Shown here: piece by piece, positions 40,951-47,460 of the stretch | Position numbering within the stretch: the stretch's first letter is position 1 | How the letters are laid out: every line of letters starts with the position of its first letter | NCBI GenBank assembly: GCA_002347365.1 | Contig: DDWT01000028.1 | Span: forward strand, 63,761-111,220 | Direction of reading: 5' to 3' | DNA length: 47,460 bases | Source of the DNA: Actinobacteria bacterium UBA2279 | GTDB taxonomy: Bacteria > Actinomycetota > Coriobacteriia > Anaerosomatales > Anaerosomataceae | The notes under the pieces: generated by a model | What the model saw: the letters and a program-made list of their open reading frames with translations, nothing else | What the model was told of the DNA's origin: nothing | The model's database searches: none | Translations under genes and position numbers: made by a program

Positions 40951-41673
40951 GTGTCGGAGCACGCTGCGCTGAGTTCGTGCGAGACAGCCCGAACGGGTTG
41001 CACGTGTCATCTGATAGATCGGATCGACACCTACCGCGAGCTCTCCCGGCTGTTCCATGGTCCCGAGGAGACCGCCGCAGACAGCATCATCCGTCTCGTC
41101 TCGGCGACTCGAAGCTGTCATCGGATGCCTTACATCGATGAAGAGCTGATCCAGTCGCTCTCACGCAGCGCGTTTCTGGAACTGTTGGATCCCGCCGTGT
41201 GTCGTGACTTCGCAATCGAGCGTGTGCAGCTGTTCGGGGAGTGCGACTACGACCCGATGGTCAATGTCGTCCCGCCTCGAGAATCCACCTATCTGGACTC
41301 CGGTGATGGTGAGCGCATAGAGTCCGTTCTCGCCGCGTACCACGCTTCAGCGTATGTGATGCCGGAACACCTCGCGGCTCTGAACTGTCCGGATCATATC
41401 GCGGTTGAGCTCGACTTCATGGCGCACTGCCTGGAGCGAGTCTCTCTCGACGCGATATCCGGTGACTGCGCACACGACTTCTTCTCCAGCCACCTCTCGG
41501 GATGGGCCGTGCTGTTCGCCGTGGCGACAGAGCGTCGTGCTACGCATCCCGCCATGCGCTACACTGCCCTGATTCTCGACAAGTTCCTCGCGTGTGAGTC
41601 GGTGACCTTCAGGCATAGCGTCCCTTCGCTTTGTGCGTTGCGAGGTCTTGCCATGGAGCGCGCAGAGGTATAA
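40951..41673 (+). CDS. TorD/DmsD-type chaperone for molybdoenzyme maturation
   Basis: A 240-residue all-helical protein resembling the TorD family: the central MPEHLAALNCPDHIAVELDFMAHCLERV followed by HDFFSSHLSGWAVLFAVATE matches the typical pattern (PPDHLAVELEF..EHLLPW). TorD-like proteins guide Tat-exported molybdopterin oxidoreductases to membrane or cofactor loading. The Shine-Dalgarno GGAGGAGGAGG at 40932-40942 lies 8 bases before the GTG at 40951, so this start is preferred over 40882. The N-terminus carries a cluster of Cys (CETARTGCTCH) not usual in the family. No oxidoreductase is in the window, but the MoaE-like gene follows 36 bases later. Confidence 0.7.
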   Translation: MSEHAALSSCETARTGCTCHLIDRIDTYRELSRLFHGPEETAADSIIRLVSATRSCHRMPYIDEELIQSLSRSAFLELLDPAVCRDFAIERVQLFGECDYDPMVNVVPPRESTYLDSGDGERIESVLAAYHASAYVMPEHLAALNCPDHIAVELDFMAHCLERVSLDAISGDCAHDFFSSHLSGWAVLFAVATERRATHPAMRYTALILDKFLACESVTFRHSVPSLCALRGLAMERAEV

Positions 41674-41709
41674 TCGCTCCAGCGCACCGCAACGACAGGA
41701 GATACGATC

Positions 41710-42087
41710 ATGCCCTCACCGGAGCCCCGTCCCTCGCTTGACGCATGGCTGGCCGACATCAAGGCGACCGGTGATGCCGATGGCATCGGCATGTACCTGA
41801 TGCACAACGGTGTCGTGCGGTCCTACTCGCGCGACGGCAGACCAGTCACCGGAATGGTGCTCGGTGTCGATCGCGAGCGACTCGCTGAGATCGTCGAGAG
41901 CGCAAGACTGATGGAGGGCGTCTCGGCCGTCCGCGTCTGGGTGAACGAGGGCGAGCTGGCGGTCGGCGATGACATCATGTACGTGATAGTGGCTGGCGAT
42001 ATCAGGGACAACGTCTTCGGCGCTCTTCAGGCGCTCGTCAAGATGATCAAGACCGAGGTCGTGGCCGAGCAGGAGCTTCGTCCCTAG
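41710..42087 (+). CDS. MoaE-like protein (molybdopterin synthase catalytic subunit family)
   Basis: A 125-residue protein with the MoaE layout: MHNGVVRSYSRDGRPV, then the helix ERLAEIVESARL, a short strand with VRVWVNEGELAVGDDIMYVIVAGDIRDNVFGALQALVKMIK. The last part corresponds to the MoaE segment GxLxVGE..V...HR..AF.A...IDxIK. Normal MoaE ends with a Lys motif (PIWKKE) used in sulfur transfer. Here it is TEVVAEQELRP, so the catalytic lysine pair is missing. It may be an accessory molybdopterin-binding protein. CAGGAG is 8 bases before the ATG. It shares CTAG with the next convergent gene. Confidence 0.6.
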   Translation: MPSPEPRPSLDAWLADIKATGDADGIGMYLMHNGVVRSYSRDGRPVTGMVLGVDRERLAEIVESARLMEGVSAVRVWVNEGELAVGDDIMYVIVAGDIRDNVFGALQALVKMIKTEVVAEQELRP

Positions 42088-43730
42088 GGCGTGCCGTCTG
42101 AGACGCTCGCGAAGCGGAAGAGATCCCCGTCGTTCTTGGCCTGATACATCGCCATGTCTGCGGCGTGCATGAGCTCACTGAATGTACGTCCGTCTTCGGG
42201 ATAGAACGCGATCCCGATACTCATGTCGATGTCCACCGGTCCTTGAGACGTGAGTGCGGGTTCTTCGAGGGCCGCGAGTATCTTCTGCGCGACAAGTTGG
42301 ACGGTGTCTCGCGATTCCGCCTGTGGCAGCAGGAGGGTGAACTCGTCACCGCCGAGCCTAGCCACAGTGTCGCTCTTTCTCACTACCGAGACGAGCCGTT
42401 GCGCTACCTCGGCAAGCAGCTCATCGCCGGCTGCATGTCCGAGCGTGTCGTTGACGATCTTGAAGTCGTTCATGTCCATGAACATGAGCGCGAACGGTCT
42501 GCCTTCCCGGTCTGCCCTGCTGATGGCCACGGCAAGCCGGTCGTCGAACAACGCCCGGTTGGGCAGCGTGGTGAGCATGTCGTAATACGCCATGTGACGG
42601 ATCGTCTCTTCTGCCTGCCTGCGAGCCGTGACATCGTGGGCGACCGCCTGTACGGCGGGTCGACCGTGGTATGTGAGCGGGGTCGCGGCGATCTCGAGGA
42701 AGACCACAGAACCGTCGGCACGCTGGAAGCGCAGCTCGATCGGACCGGTGCTTTGCCGCTGCTGCGTGGTCACCCGGATACGAGGTAATGCTGCCTCGCG
42801 GTCGTCCGGGTGGATGAGTTCTAACACATGCATTCCGACGAGGTCCGCAGGACCTGCATAGCCCAGCAGTTGCGCCCCGTAGGGGTTCATGAACGCGATG
42901 ACTCCTTCGATGTGGACGAGGATGAGGTCGGGCGCGAGTTCCACCAGGCGGCGGAAACGCTCTTCTGACTCTCGAAGCATCTTCTCGACCCGACGCCGCT
43001 CGGACACTTCCTCCTGAAGCCCGGCGTTGACGCGTTCCAGCTCGATGGTACGTTCGCGAACCCGATCCTCGAGCTTCTCGCTGTACAACTGCAGTGCTGA
43101 CTCCGCGCGCTTCACATCTGTGATGTCGCGCGACATCTCAACAACGGCGCTCGGTGCGCCATCTTCGTCCGGCACGGGATACCAGGTCTGCTCGACCCAC
43201 TGCTCGCGCCCATTGGCGGTAGTGCGCTGCCTCACAGCCGTTGCGCTTCTGCCTGTCCGCAACACCAGGCGAACCCGGCATCCATCGCACGGCCCTTCTG
43301 CGCCGACGGAGGCTTCATGACAGGTGCGGCCGATGATCTCGGATGAGTCCATGCCGAGCTCTTCGCATGCGCGGGAGTTCGAGTAGCGGATGACGTAATC
43401 GCTGTCGACCACCAGAATGGCGTCCGGGCTGTGATCGTAGACCAGCCCGATCTTCTGGCGTTCGAATGCGAGCGCGCTCTCGGTCTTGGCCTGTCGGTCG
43501 AACAGCCGTTGGGCGTAAAGCGTGCCGCAGATGATATAGCCGGTCACCAGGAGCCTGAAGATCAGAGCGTGCGTGCTCGGACGCAACAGCTCGTCGACGA
43601 AGGCGGTACTACCGACGGTGGCGTGCAGGGCCCCTTCAATGATCCAGAGCGTGATGACGGAAACAAGACCCGCCAGCACCAACCTGGGCCGACGTGCGCG
43701 ACGTCTGGAACCTGCGTTCTTCTCGGTCAT
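42084..43730 (-). CDS. Membrane-bound PAS-PAS-GGDEF diguanylate cyclase
   Basis: A 548-residue protein. Two membrane helices (about 18-40 and 55-75) are followed by PAS domain 1 (about 90-205) with a Cys set GRTCHEA...GPCDGC that could bind a metal or respond to redox. A coiled coil (about 210-260, LEDRVRERTIELERVNAGL) leads to PAS domain 2 (about 265-375) and then a GGDEF domain (about 380-540). The active site is GGDEF (first Gly near 460), preceded by RKSD, the RxxD inhibitory site exactly five residues upstream. The protein would make c-di-GMP and be product-inhibited. No EAL domain is present. GAGG lies 8 bases before the ATG at 43730. It overlaps the MoaE-like gene by CTAG. Confidence 0.92.
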   Translation of the reverse strand: MTEKNAGSRRRARRPRLVLAGLVSVITLWIIEGALHATVGSTAFVDELLRPSTHALIFRLLVTGYIICGTLYAQRLFDRQAKTESALAFERQKIGLVYDHSPDAILVVDSDYVIRYSNSRACEELGMDSSEIIGRTCHEASVGAEGPCDGCRVRLVLRTGRSATAVRQRTTANGREQWVEQTWYPVPDEDGAPSAVVEMSRDITDVKRAESALQLYSEKLEDRVRERTIELERVNAGLQEEVSERRRVEKMLRESEERFRRLVELAPDLILVHIEGVIAFMNPYGAQLLGYAGPADLVGMHVLELIHPDDREAALPRIRVTTQQRQSTGPIELRFQRADGSVVFLEIAATPLTYHGRPAVQAVAHDVTARRQAEETIRHMAYYDMLTTLPNRALFDDRLAVAISRADREGRPFALMFMDMNDFKIVNDTLGHAAGDELLAEVAQRLVSVVRKSDTVARLGGDEFTLLLPQAESRDTVQLVAQKILAALEEPALTSQGPVDIDMSIGIAFYPEDGRTFSELMHAADMAMYQAKNDGDLFRFASVSDGTP

Positions 43731-43827
43731 GGACCCCACCTCGCCAAGACCATATACGCAGCTTAAGACAAATTCAACTGCACACTCTCTCTATCGGTAC
43801 GCAGCGTTCCGGGCTGAAGATGCGCAG

Positions 43828-44556
43828 TTACAGAACTTGGCTTAGGAAGCTTCGTGTCCGCTCCTCGCGTGGGTTCTCGAACATCGCCTCAGGCGTGCCC
43901 TGCTCGATGATCACGCCGTCGTCCATCATGATCACCCGATCAGCTACTTCGCGTGCGAAGCCCATCTCGTGTGTGACCACCACCATGGTCATCCCGCCAG
44001 CGGCCAACGCCTGCATGACTTGTAGCACCTCGTTGACCAGCTCCGGGTCGAGTGCAGACGTGACCTCGTCGAAGAGCATGATGTCTGGGTCCATGGCCAG
44101 TGCGCGTGCGATAGCGACGCGCTGTTTCTGACCGCCCGAAAGCTGCGATGGCCATGCCTTCTCCTTGTCCGGCAGTCCCACCTTGTCCAGCAGGTCGCGT
44201 GCGATGGCGGTGGCCTTCTTCTGCGTGAGACCCTTCACGTTCACCGGCGCGATGGTGATGTTGTGGAGCACGTTCTTGTGGGGGAAGAGCTGGAAGTGCT
44301 GGAAGACCATGCCCATGTGCTGGCGGACCTTGTCCAGGTTGGTGGTACCCGGTTCGATGAGTTCGTCATTGATGCGTATATCGCCCTCGTCCGGATACTC
44401 GAGGAAGTTGAGGCATCGCAGCAGGGTGCTCTTCCCCGAGCCTGACGGACCGATGATCACGACGACCTCGCCCGATTCGATGGTCAGGTCGATGCCCTTG
44501 AGCACGTGCAGCTCACCGAAGTACTTGTGCAGCCCATCGATCTTGATGACGCTCAT
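43828..44556 (-). CDS. Polar amino acid ABC transporter ATP-binding protein
   Basis: A 242-residue ATPase of the GlnQ/HisP family: Walker A GPSGSGKST, Q-loop MVFQHFQLFPHKNVL, signature LSGGQKQRVAIARALA, Walker B IMLFDEVTSALDPE and switch His VVVTHEMGFA. LFPHKNVLHN is a mark of the polar amino acid group. The start at 44556 has AGGAGG 7 bases ahead and overlaps the permease stop (ATGA). It drives uptake with the adjacent permease and binding protein. The gap of 97 bases upstream of the GGDEF gene shows no strong structure. Confidence 0.93.
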   Translation of the reverse strand: MSVIKIDGLHKYFGELHVLKGIDLTIESGEVVVIIGPSGSGKSTLLRCLNFLEYPDEGDIRINDELIEPGTTNLDKVRQHMGMVFQHFQLFPHKNVLHNITIAPVNVKGLTQKKATAIARDLLDKVGLPDKEKAWPSQLSGGQKQRVAIARALAMDPDIMLFDEVTSALDPELVNEVLQVMQALAAGGMTMVVVTHEMGFAREVADRVIMMDDGVIIEQGTPEAMFENPREERTRSFLSQVL

Positions 44557-45218
44557 CGTGTGGCCTCCTGTCGATGCGGCGTGAGTCGTACCTCGAGCTT
44601 GTTGACCATCCATGTGAAGATGACGACCAGCACGAGGTAGTACATGCCGGCCACCAGGTAGGTCTCGAACGGCTTGTAGTTGGCCGCTGCCGCGGTCATC
44701 GCGTTGCTGAACAACTCCGGAACGCCAAGGTAGGCGACGAGCGTGCTGTCTTTCAGGCCGATGATGAACTGGTTGCCGAGTGACGGTATGGCGCGGCGGA
44801 ACGCCTGTGGGAGGATGATCAGCCGCATCGCCTTGCGGGACGGCATTCCCAGAGATCTCGCGGCTTCCGTTTGACCGCGATCGATATTCTGGATCGCGCC
44901 GCGGAATATCTCGGCAACATAGCCGCCCGCATGGAACGCGAGTGCCAGCGAACCCGCCCAGAACGAACTGAGGACGACGATGGAGCTGATGCCGAAGTAG
45001 AGGAACATCAGCTGCACGATCAGCGGTAGGCCCCGTGTGAGGCCGATATAGGCGTCGGCAAGGATGTTCGCGACGCGGTTGTTCGAGAGTTTGAGGAAGG
45101 CGAACAGCAGCCCTACCACCACGGCGAGGGCGAGAGACACTGCGGTCAGCTGCAGTGTCATGCCAGTCGCTTTCAAGAACCCCCAGAAATGCTCTTGTAC
45201 GACGGTCAGGAATGCCAA
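44553..45218 (-). CDS. Polar amino acid ABC transporter permease
   Basis: A 221-residue HisM/GlnP-type permease with about five membrane helices. The EAA motif is EAARSLGMPSRKAMRLIILPQAFRRAIPSLGNQ, which contacts the ATPase. The start is TTG at 45218 with AAGGAG 6 bases upstream; there is no nearby ATG. Only one permease gene is present, so a homodimer is expected. It follows a hairpin after the binding-protein gene, which would reduce its expression relative to that protein. Confidence 0.92.
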   Translation of the reverse strand: MAFLTVVQEHFWGFLKATGMTLQLTAVSLALAVVVGLLFAFLKLSNNRVANILADAYIGLTRGLPLIVQLMFLYFGISSIVVLSSFWAGSLALAFHAGGYVAEIFRGAIQNIDRGQTEAARSLGMPSRKAMRLIILPQAFRRAIPSLGNQFIIGLKDSTLVAYLGVPELFSNAMTAAAANYKPFETYLVAGMYYLVLVVIFTWMVNKLEVRLTPHRQEATR

Positions 45219-45240
45219 GGTCGTCTCCTTAAAGTGTGCA

Positions 45241-45265
45241 GGGGCCGACCATCATGGCCGGCCCC
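45241..45265 (-). terminator. Intra-operon hairpin between the binding-protein and permease genes
   Basis: A 10-bp stem with one G-U pair on the leftward transcript and a 5-base loop, followed by CTGCACACTTT. It lies about 50 bases after the binding-protein stop and before the permease Shine-Dalgarno. Partial termination or 3'-end protection would raise the binding protein over the membrane parts. Confidence 0.6.
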
Positions 45266-45314
45266 CGTGGTCCGCTTGTGTTCGCCCGTGGCGCGATGCA
45301 TCAGGCGTCAGCTG

Positions 45315-46106
45315 CTATTCGCCGAGGATGTTTTCGTCGAACCAGCGCATGCTGATCTCCTCGTAGGTGCCGTCCGCGATCATGTCCTCAAGTGCCTGAT
45401 TGACCGCGGCGAGGAGCTCACTGTCGCCCTCCTGGACCGCGATGCCCATCTCGTCCGCTTGCAGGACGTCGCCCACGGCCTCGATCTTGAGACCGGAGTC
45501 ATTGCGAGCCATGAAGCCCACGAGCTTATCGGTGATGACGGCATCGATGCGACCGGTGACAAGATCCTGCAGAGCGACAACGTCACTGTCGTATGTGGTC
45601 ACGTTGCTTGTGTCGGTCAGCGTGTTGGCAAGGTCCAGGTAGGTGGAGGCCTTCACAACACCGATCTTCTTGCCTGCGAGGTCATCAGGGCCACTGATGT
45701 CCGTGGTGCCTTCGGCAACGAAGATCTGTGCACCCGAACGGTAGTAGGGCCTCGTGAAGTCGACCTGTTCCTCGCGCTCGGCAGTGATGCCGTGGGAGGC
45801 GACCAGCGCGTCATACTTGCCGCCCTTCAGGCCCTGGATGAGCGTATCGAACGGTACCGGCGACTTCATCACTGGTTCGCGGTCGATGCGCTTGGCGATC
45901 TCGTTGGCGATGTCGACGTCGAAGCCGACGATCTCGCCGCCTTCATCGAAGCTGAAGGGCCGATAAGCACCCGAATTCGCGAACACGAACTCTTGCTTGG
46001 CGCCATCATCGGCAGTGTCGGCGTCACTACTACTGCTGCATCCTGCGGCAGCTGCCATGGCCATGACGATGGCGAGGGCAAGAAGCACTTTCCACGTTCT
46101 CTTCAT
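45315..46106 (-). CDS. Polar amino acid ABC transporter substrate-binding lipoprotein
   Basis: A 263-residue SBP_bac_3 protein. A lipoprotein signal (MKRTWKVLLALAIVMAMAA then AAG-C) gives Cys as residue 1 of the mature form, with a Ser/Asp linker (SSSSDADTADD). The binding fold follows: GAYRPFSFDEGGEIVGFDVDI, DALVASHGITAEREEQVDFT, DLAGKKIGVVKAST, and GDSELLAAVNQALEDMIADGTYEEI. The specificity is not clear; the ligand site is like those of glutamine/histidine/cystine importers. GGAGG lies 9 bases before the ATG at 46106. The open frame to 46235 covers the leader region. It is the first gene of its operon, with a promoter at 46234-46262. Confidence 0.93.
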   Translation of the reverse strand: MKRTWKVLLALAIVMAMAAAAGCSSSSDADTADDGAKQEFVFANSGAYRPFSFDEGGEIVGFDVDIANEIAKRIDREPVMKSPVPFDTLIQGLKGGKYDALVASHGITAEREEQVDFTRPYYRSGAQIFVAEGTTDISGPDDLAGKKIGVVKASTYLDLANTLTDTSNVTTYDSDVVALQDLVTGRIDAVITDKLVGFMARNDSGLKIEAVGDVLQADEMGIAVQEGDSELLAAVNQALEDMIADGTYEEISMRWFDENILGE

Positions 46107-46161
46107 TCCGGTGGACCTCCGTTCCGTGGGGGTTCGGACACCCGGATCCGTTCCGCCGAGG

Positions 46162-46209
46162 GCTGGCGGCACGGTTTGAGACGTGTGTGGTCTGACCCGC
46201 CAGCACACG
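46162..46209 (-). promoter_or_regulatory. Possible H-type pseudoknot in the leader of the amino acid uptake operon
   Basis: On the leftward leader RNA, CGUGUG (46209-46204) can pair with CACACG (46187-46182), and GCUGGCGG (46204-46197) with CCGCCAGC (46169-46162), in interleaved order. This is the layout of an H-type pseudoknot, with loops of about 9 and 12 bases. It lies between the promoter and the start codon (56 bases away). No known riboswitch consensus was recognised. Confidence 0.45.
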
Positions 46210-46233
46210 GTGGAATGAACCAGGGATGACCAC

Positions 46234-46262
46234 ATTATACCGAATTAGCGCCATTCAGCCAA
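46234..46262 (-). promoter_or_regulatory. Sigma-70-type promoter of the amino acid uptake operon
   Basis: Reading leftward: TTGGCT (46262-46257), a 17-base spacer and TATAAT (46239-46234), a perfect -10. The expected start is near 46227, leaving a leader of about 120 bases before the binding-protein ATG. Confidence 0.82.
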
Positions 46263-46300
46263 ATATGGACGGTATCTGATGCACAGAGCCGTCTGTCTTA

Positions 46301-46350
46301 TGCACGCGGGCGCACGCGGGCGCACGCGGGCGTATACGCGCGCGTATATA
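46301..46350. repeat. Decamer repeats and alternating purine-pyrimidine palindrome
   Basis: Three near-exact 10-bp units (TGCACGCGGG, then CGCACGCGGG twice; 46301-46330) are followed by the 16-bp palindrome TATACGCGCGCGTATA (46333-46348) in an alternating purine-pyrimidine tract of about 20 bases that favours Z-DNA. It lies between the divergent uptake operon and lpdA. Nothing else is seen in the 200-base gap except a TACAAT at 46420-46425 that may be the lpdA -10. Confidence 0.75.
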
Positions 46351-46465
46351 GATGTGGGTGCACCCCGCGGAGACGGAGAGCGGAAGCACTCTGGCCGTCC
46401 TTCCGACAGCTCGCGATGGTACAATCTCTGGACACTCAAACGACGCATCCAGGCGGAGGTCTCTC

Positions 46466-47460
46466 ATGCATATCGTCATCCTCGGCGGCGGCCCCGGCGG
46501 CTACTCGGCAGCATTCGAGGCAGCCCGGCTCGGCGCGCAGGTCACGCTGATCGAGAAGCAGCGCCTTGGCGGCACCTGCCTCAACTGGGGCTGCATTCCC
46601 ACCAAGACCATCCTGCGTTCTGCGCACATAGTGGCCGACACCAGGCACGCTGCGGAGTTCGGGTTGAACGCGGCCGTGGCTAGCGTGGACATTCCGGCGC
46701 TCCGGGCCCGCAAGGAGGGCGTCGTCGACGAACTCGTGAGCCAGATCGAGGGCGGCGCCAAACGCCTGAAGGTTCGGGTCGTCGCAGGAGCGGGGCGTCT
46801 TGTGGCGCCGCATGCCGTAGAGGTCGAACTCACGGAGGGCGGCACTGAGACCATCGAGGGCGACGTCGTGATACTTGCATCCGGCTCCGCCGTCTTCAAG
46901 CTCCCCACTATCGACCACGATATGGAGGGTATCTGGACGAGCGACGATGCCGTCTCGCTTGAGGAGATCCCCAAAGACATCGTCATCATCGGTGGCGGCG
47001 TGATCGGTCTGGAGTTCGCCTGCGCATATGCCGCCTTCGGCAGCAAAGTGACCGTGGTCGAACTAATGGAGCAGGTCCTGCCCGGCAATGACAGGCGGGT
47101 GGTCAAGCAGACGCAGGCGGCGCTCGAGCAGATGGGTGTCGAATTCCATCTTGGCGACGCGGTCGAGAGGGTGGAACGTGTCGGGGGCCGCATGCGCTCG
47201 ACACTGCGCAGCGGCCATGTGCTCGACAGCGGTATCGTCATGAGCGCGGTCGGCCGCATCCCCAACTCCGCGGGTCTCGGCTATCCGGAGGCCGGCATCG
47301 AGATGGACCGCGCGGCGGTCAAGGTCGACGAGCACTTCCGCACCAACCTCGAGGGTGTCTACGCGATCGGTGACCTTATCGGCGGCATGATGCTCGCGCA
47401 CGTTGCCGAGGAGGAAGGCGTCATCGCAGCGCGCAATGCGTGGGCGGAGTACCACAGCGT
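46466..47460 (+). CDS. lpdA: Dihydrolipoyl dehydrogenase (3' end beyond the window)
   Basis: The first 331 codons of a flavin disulfide reductase. The FAD-binding start MHIVILGGGPGGYSAAFEAA, the redox disulfide GGTCLNWGCIPTK, the second dinucleotide-binding (NAD) motif VIIGGGVIGLEFACAYAAFG and the FAD-binding GVYAIGDLIGGMMLAHVA are all present. This matches the E3 subunit of 2-oxoacid dehydrogenases or the L protein of the glycine cleavage system. Which complex it serves cannot be told here. GGCGGAGG is 6 bases before the ATG. Mercuric reductase is unlikely without the N-terminal heavy-metal domain; the rest runs off the end. Confidence 0.93.
   Translation, partial: MHIVILGGGPGGYSAAFEAARLGAQVTLIEKQRLGGTCLNWGCIPTKTILRSAHIVADTRHAAEFGLNAAVASVDIPALRARKEGVVDELVSQIEGGAKRLKVRVVAGAGRLVAPHAVEVELTEGGTETIEGDVVILASGSAVFKLPTIDHDMEGIWTSDDAVSLEEIPKDIVIIGGGVIGLEFACAYAAFGSKVTVVELMEQVLPGNDRRVVKQTQAALEQMGVEFHLGDAVERVERVGGRMRSTLRSGHVLDSGIVMSAVGRIPNSAGLGYPEAGIEMDRAAVKVDEHFRTNLEGVYAIGDLIGGMMLAHVAEEEGVIAARNAWAEYHS

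Noticed and set aside
46301..46330. Short direct repeats as a CRISPR array
   Set aside because: Units are 10 bp, contiguous and without spacers, and no cas gene is near.

Overview
This window comes from a high-GC Gram-positive bacterium, most likely an anaerobic actinobacterium of the Coriobacteriia / Anaerosomatales (OPB41) type. That placement is an inference from gene content. The window has cell-wall-binding repeat (CW_binding_2) surface proteins, multihaem cytochrome remains, an HcyS (DUF39) / NIL-ferredoxin homocysteine route, a MetH without its reactivation domain, a MetV-MetF type methylene-THF reductase, an archaeal-type phosphoglycerate mutase, a TudS-like desulfidase and actinobacterial-style GTG starts with short gene overlaps. 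I saw no rRNA, tRNA, CRISPR array, insertion sequence or prophage gene.

Layout. 1-2600: the end of pstB, strong terminators, an SDR oxidoreductase and an MFS exporter. 2602-6427: nitrogen assimilation, with an FMN glutamate-synthase-like protein and a divergent glnA separated by four half-sites at 11-bp spacing that resemble an actinobacterial GlnR operator; then a TiaS-like DDTD protein. 6543-8217: crcB, then two 5'-truncated genes lying back to back (a multihaem cytochrome and a tocopherol-cyclase-like protein) that meet at one breakpoint near 7645. 8260-10041: a small unknown protein and thrC. 10109-14349: a tightly overlapping four-gene operon (TudS-like desulfidase, N-formylglutamate amidohydrolase, QEGLA-type zinc peptidase, GshB-like ATP-grasp ligase). 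This is the best candidate here for an undescribed system. 14353-16336: a cell-wall-binding surface protein broken by a nonsense codon, a 17-bp tandem duplication and a one-base deletion. 16451-21023: a small membrane protein, nhaA, and a two-component pair. 21198-26713: apgM, a Na+/Ca2+ exchanger, then ku-ligD for non-homologous end joining. 26749-31890: a heterodimeric ABC exporter with one degenerate ATP site, a SHOCT protein whose ribosome-binding site lies in a hairpin, and an EamA transporter. 31989-34531: a Nudix hydrolase and an intact cell-wall-binding protein.

34565-40860: a consensus promoter and a methionine-specifying T-box leader (AUG specifier, terminator with T5) precede hcyS, a NIL/2[4Fe-4S] ferredoxin, a small membrane protein, metH, metV and metF. 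Together these would place sulfur on aspartate semialdehyde to make homocysteine, make methyl-THF, and join them into methionine, all under control of uncharged tRNA-Met. 40951-42087: a TorD-like chaperone and a MoaE-like protein, with no molybdoenzyme in view. 42084-43730: a PAS-PAS-GGDEF cyclase. 43828-46262: a polar amino acid ABC uptake operon with an internal hairpin and a leader that can fold as an H-type pseudoknot. 46301-46350: decamer repeats and a Z-DNA-prone palindrome. 46466-end: lpdA, cut by the window edge.

Two patterns run through the window. Four of about eight convergent gene pairs overlap by a single CTAG that gives both stop codons. Many starts are GTG or TTG and are decided by the Shine-Dalgarno position, so several starts given here are downstream of the longest open frame.
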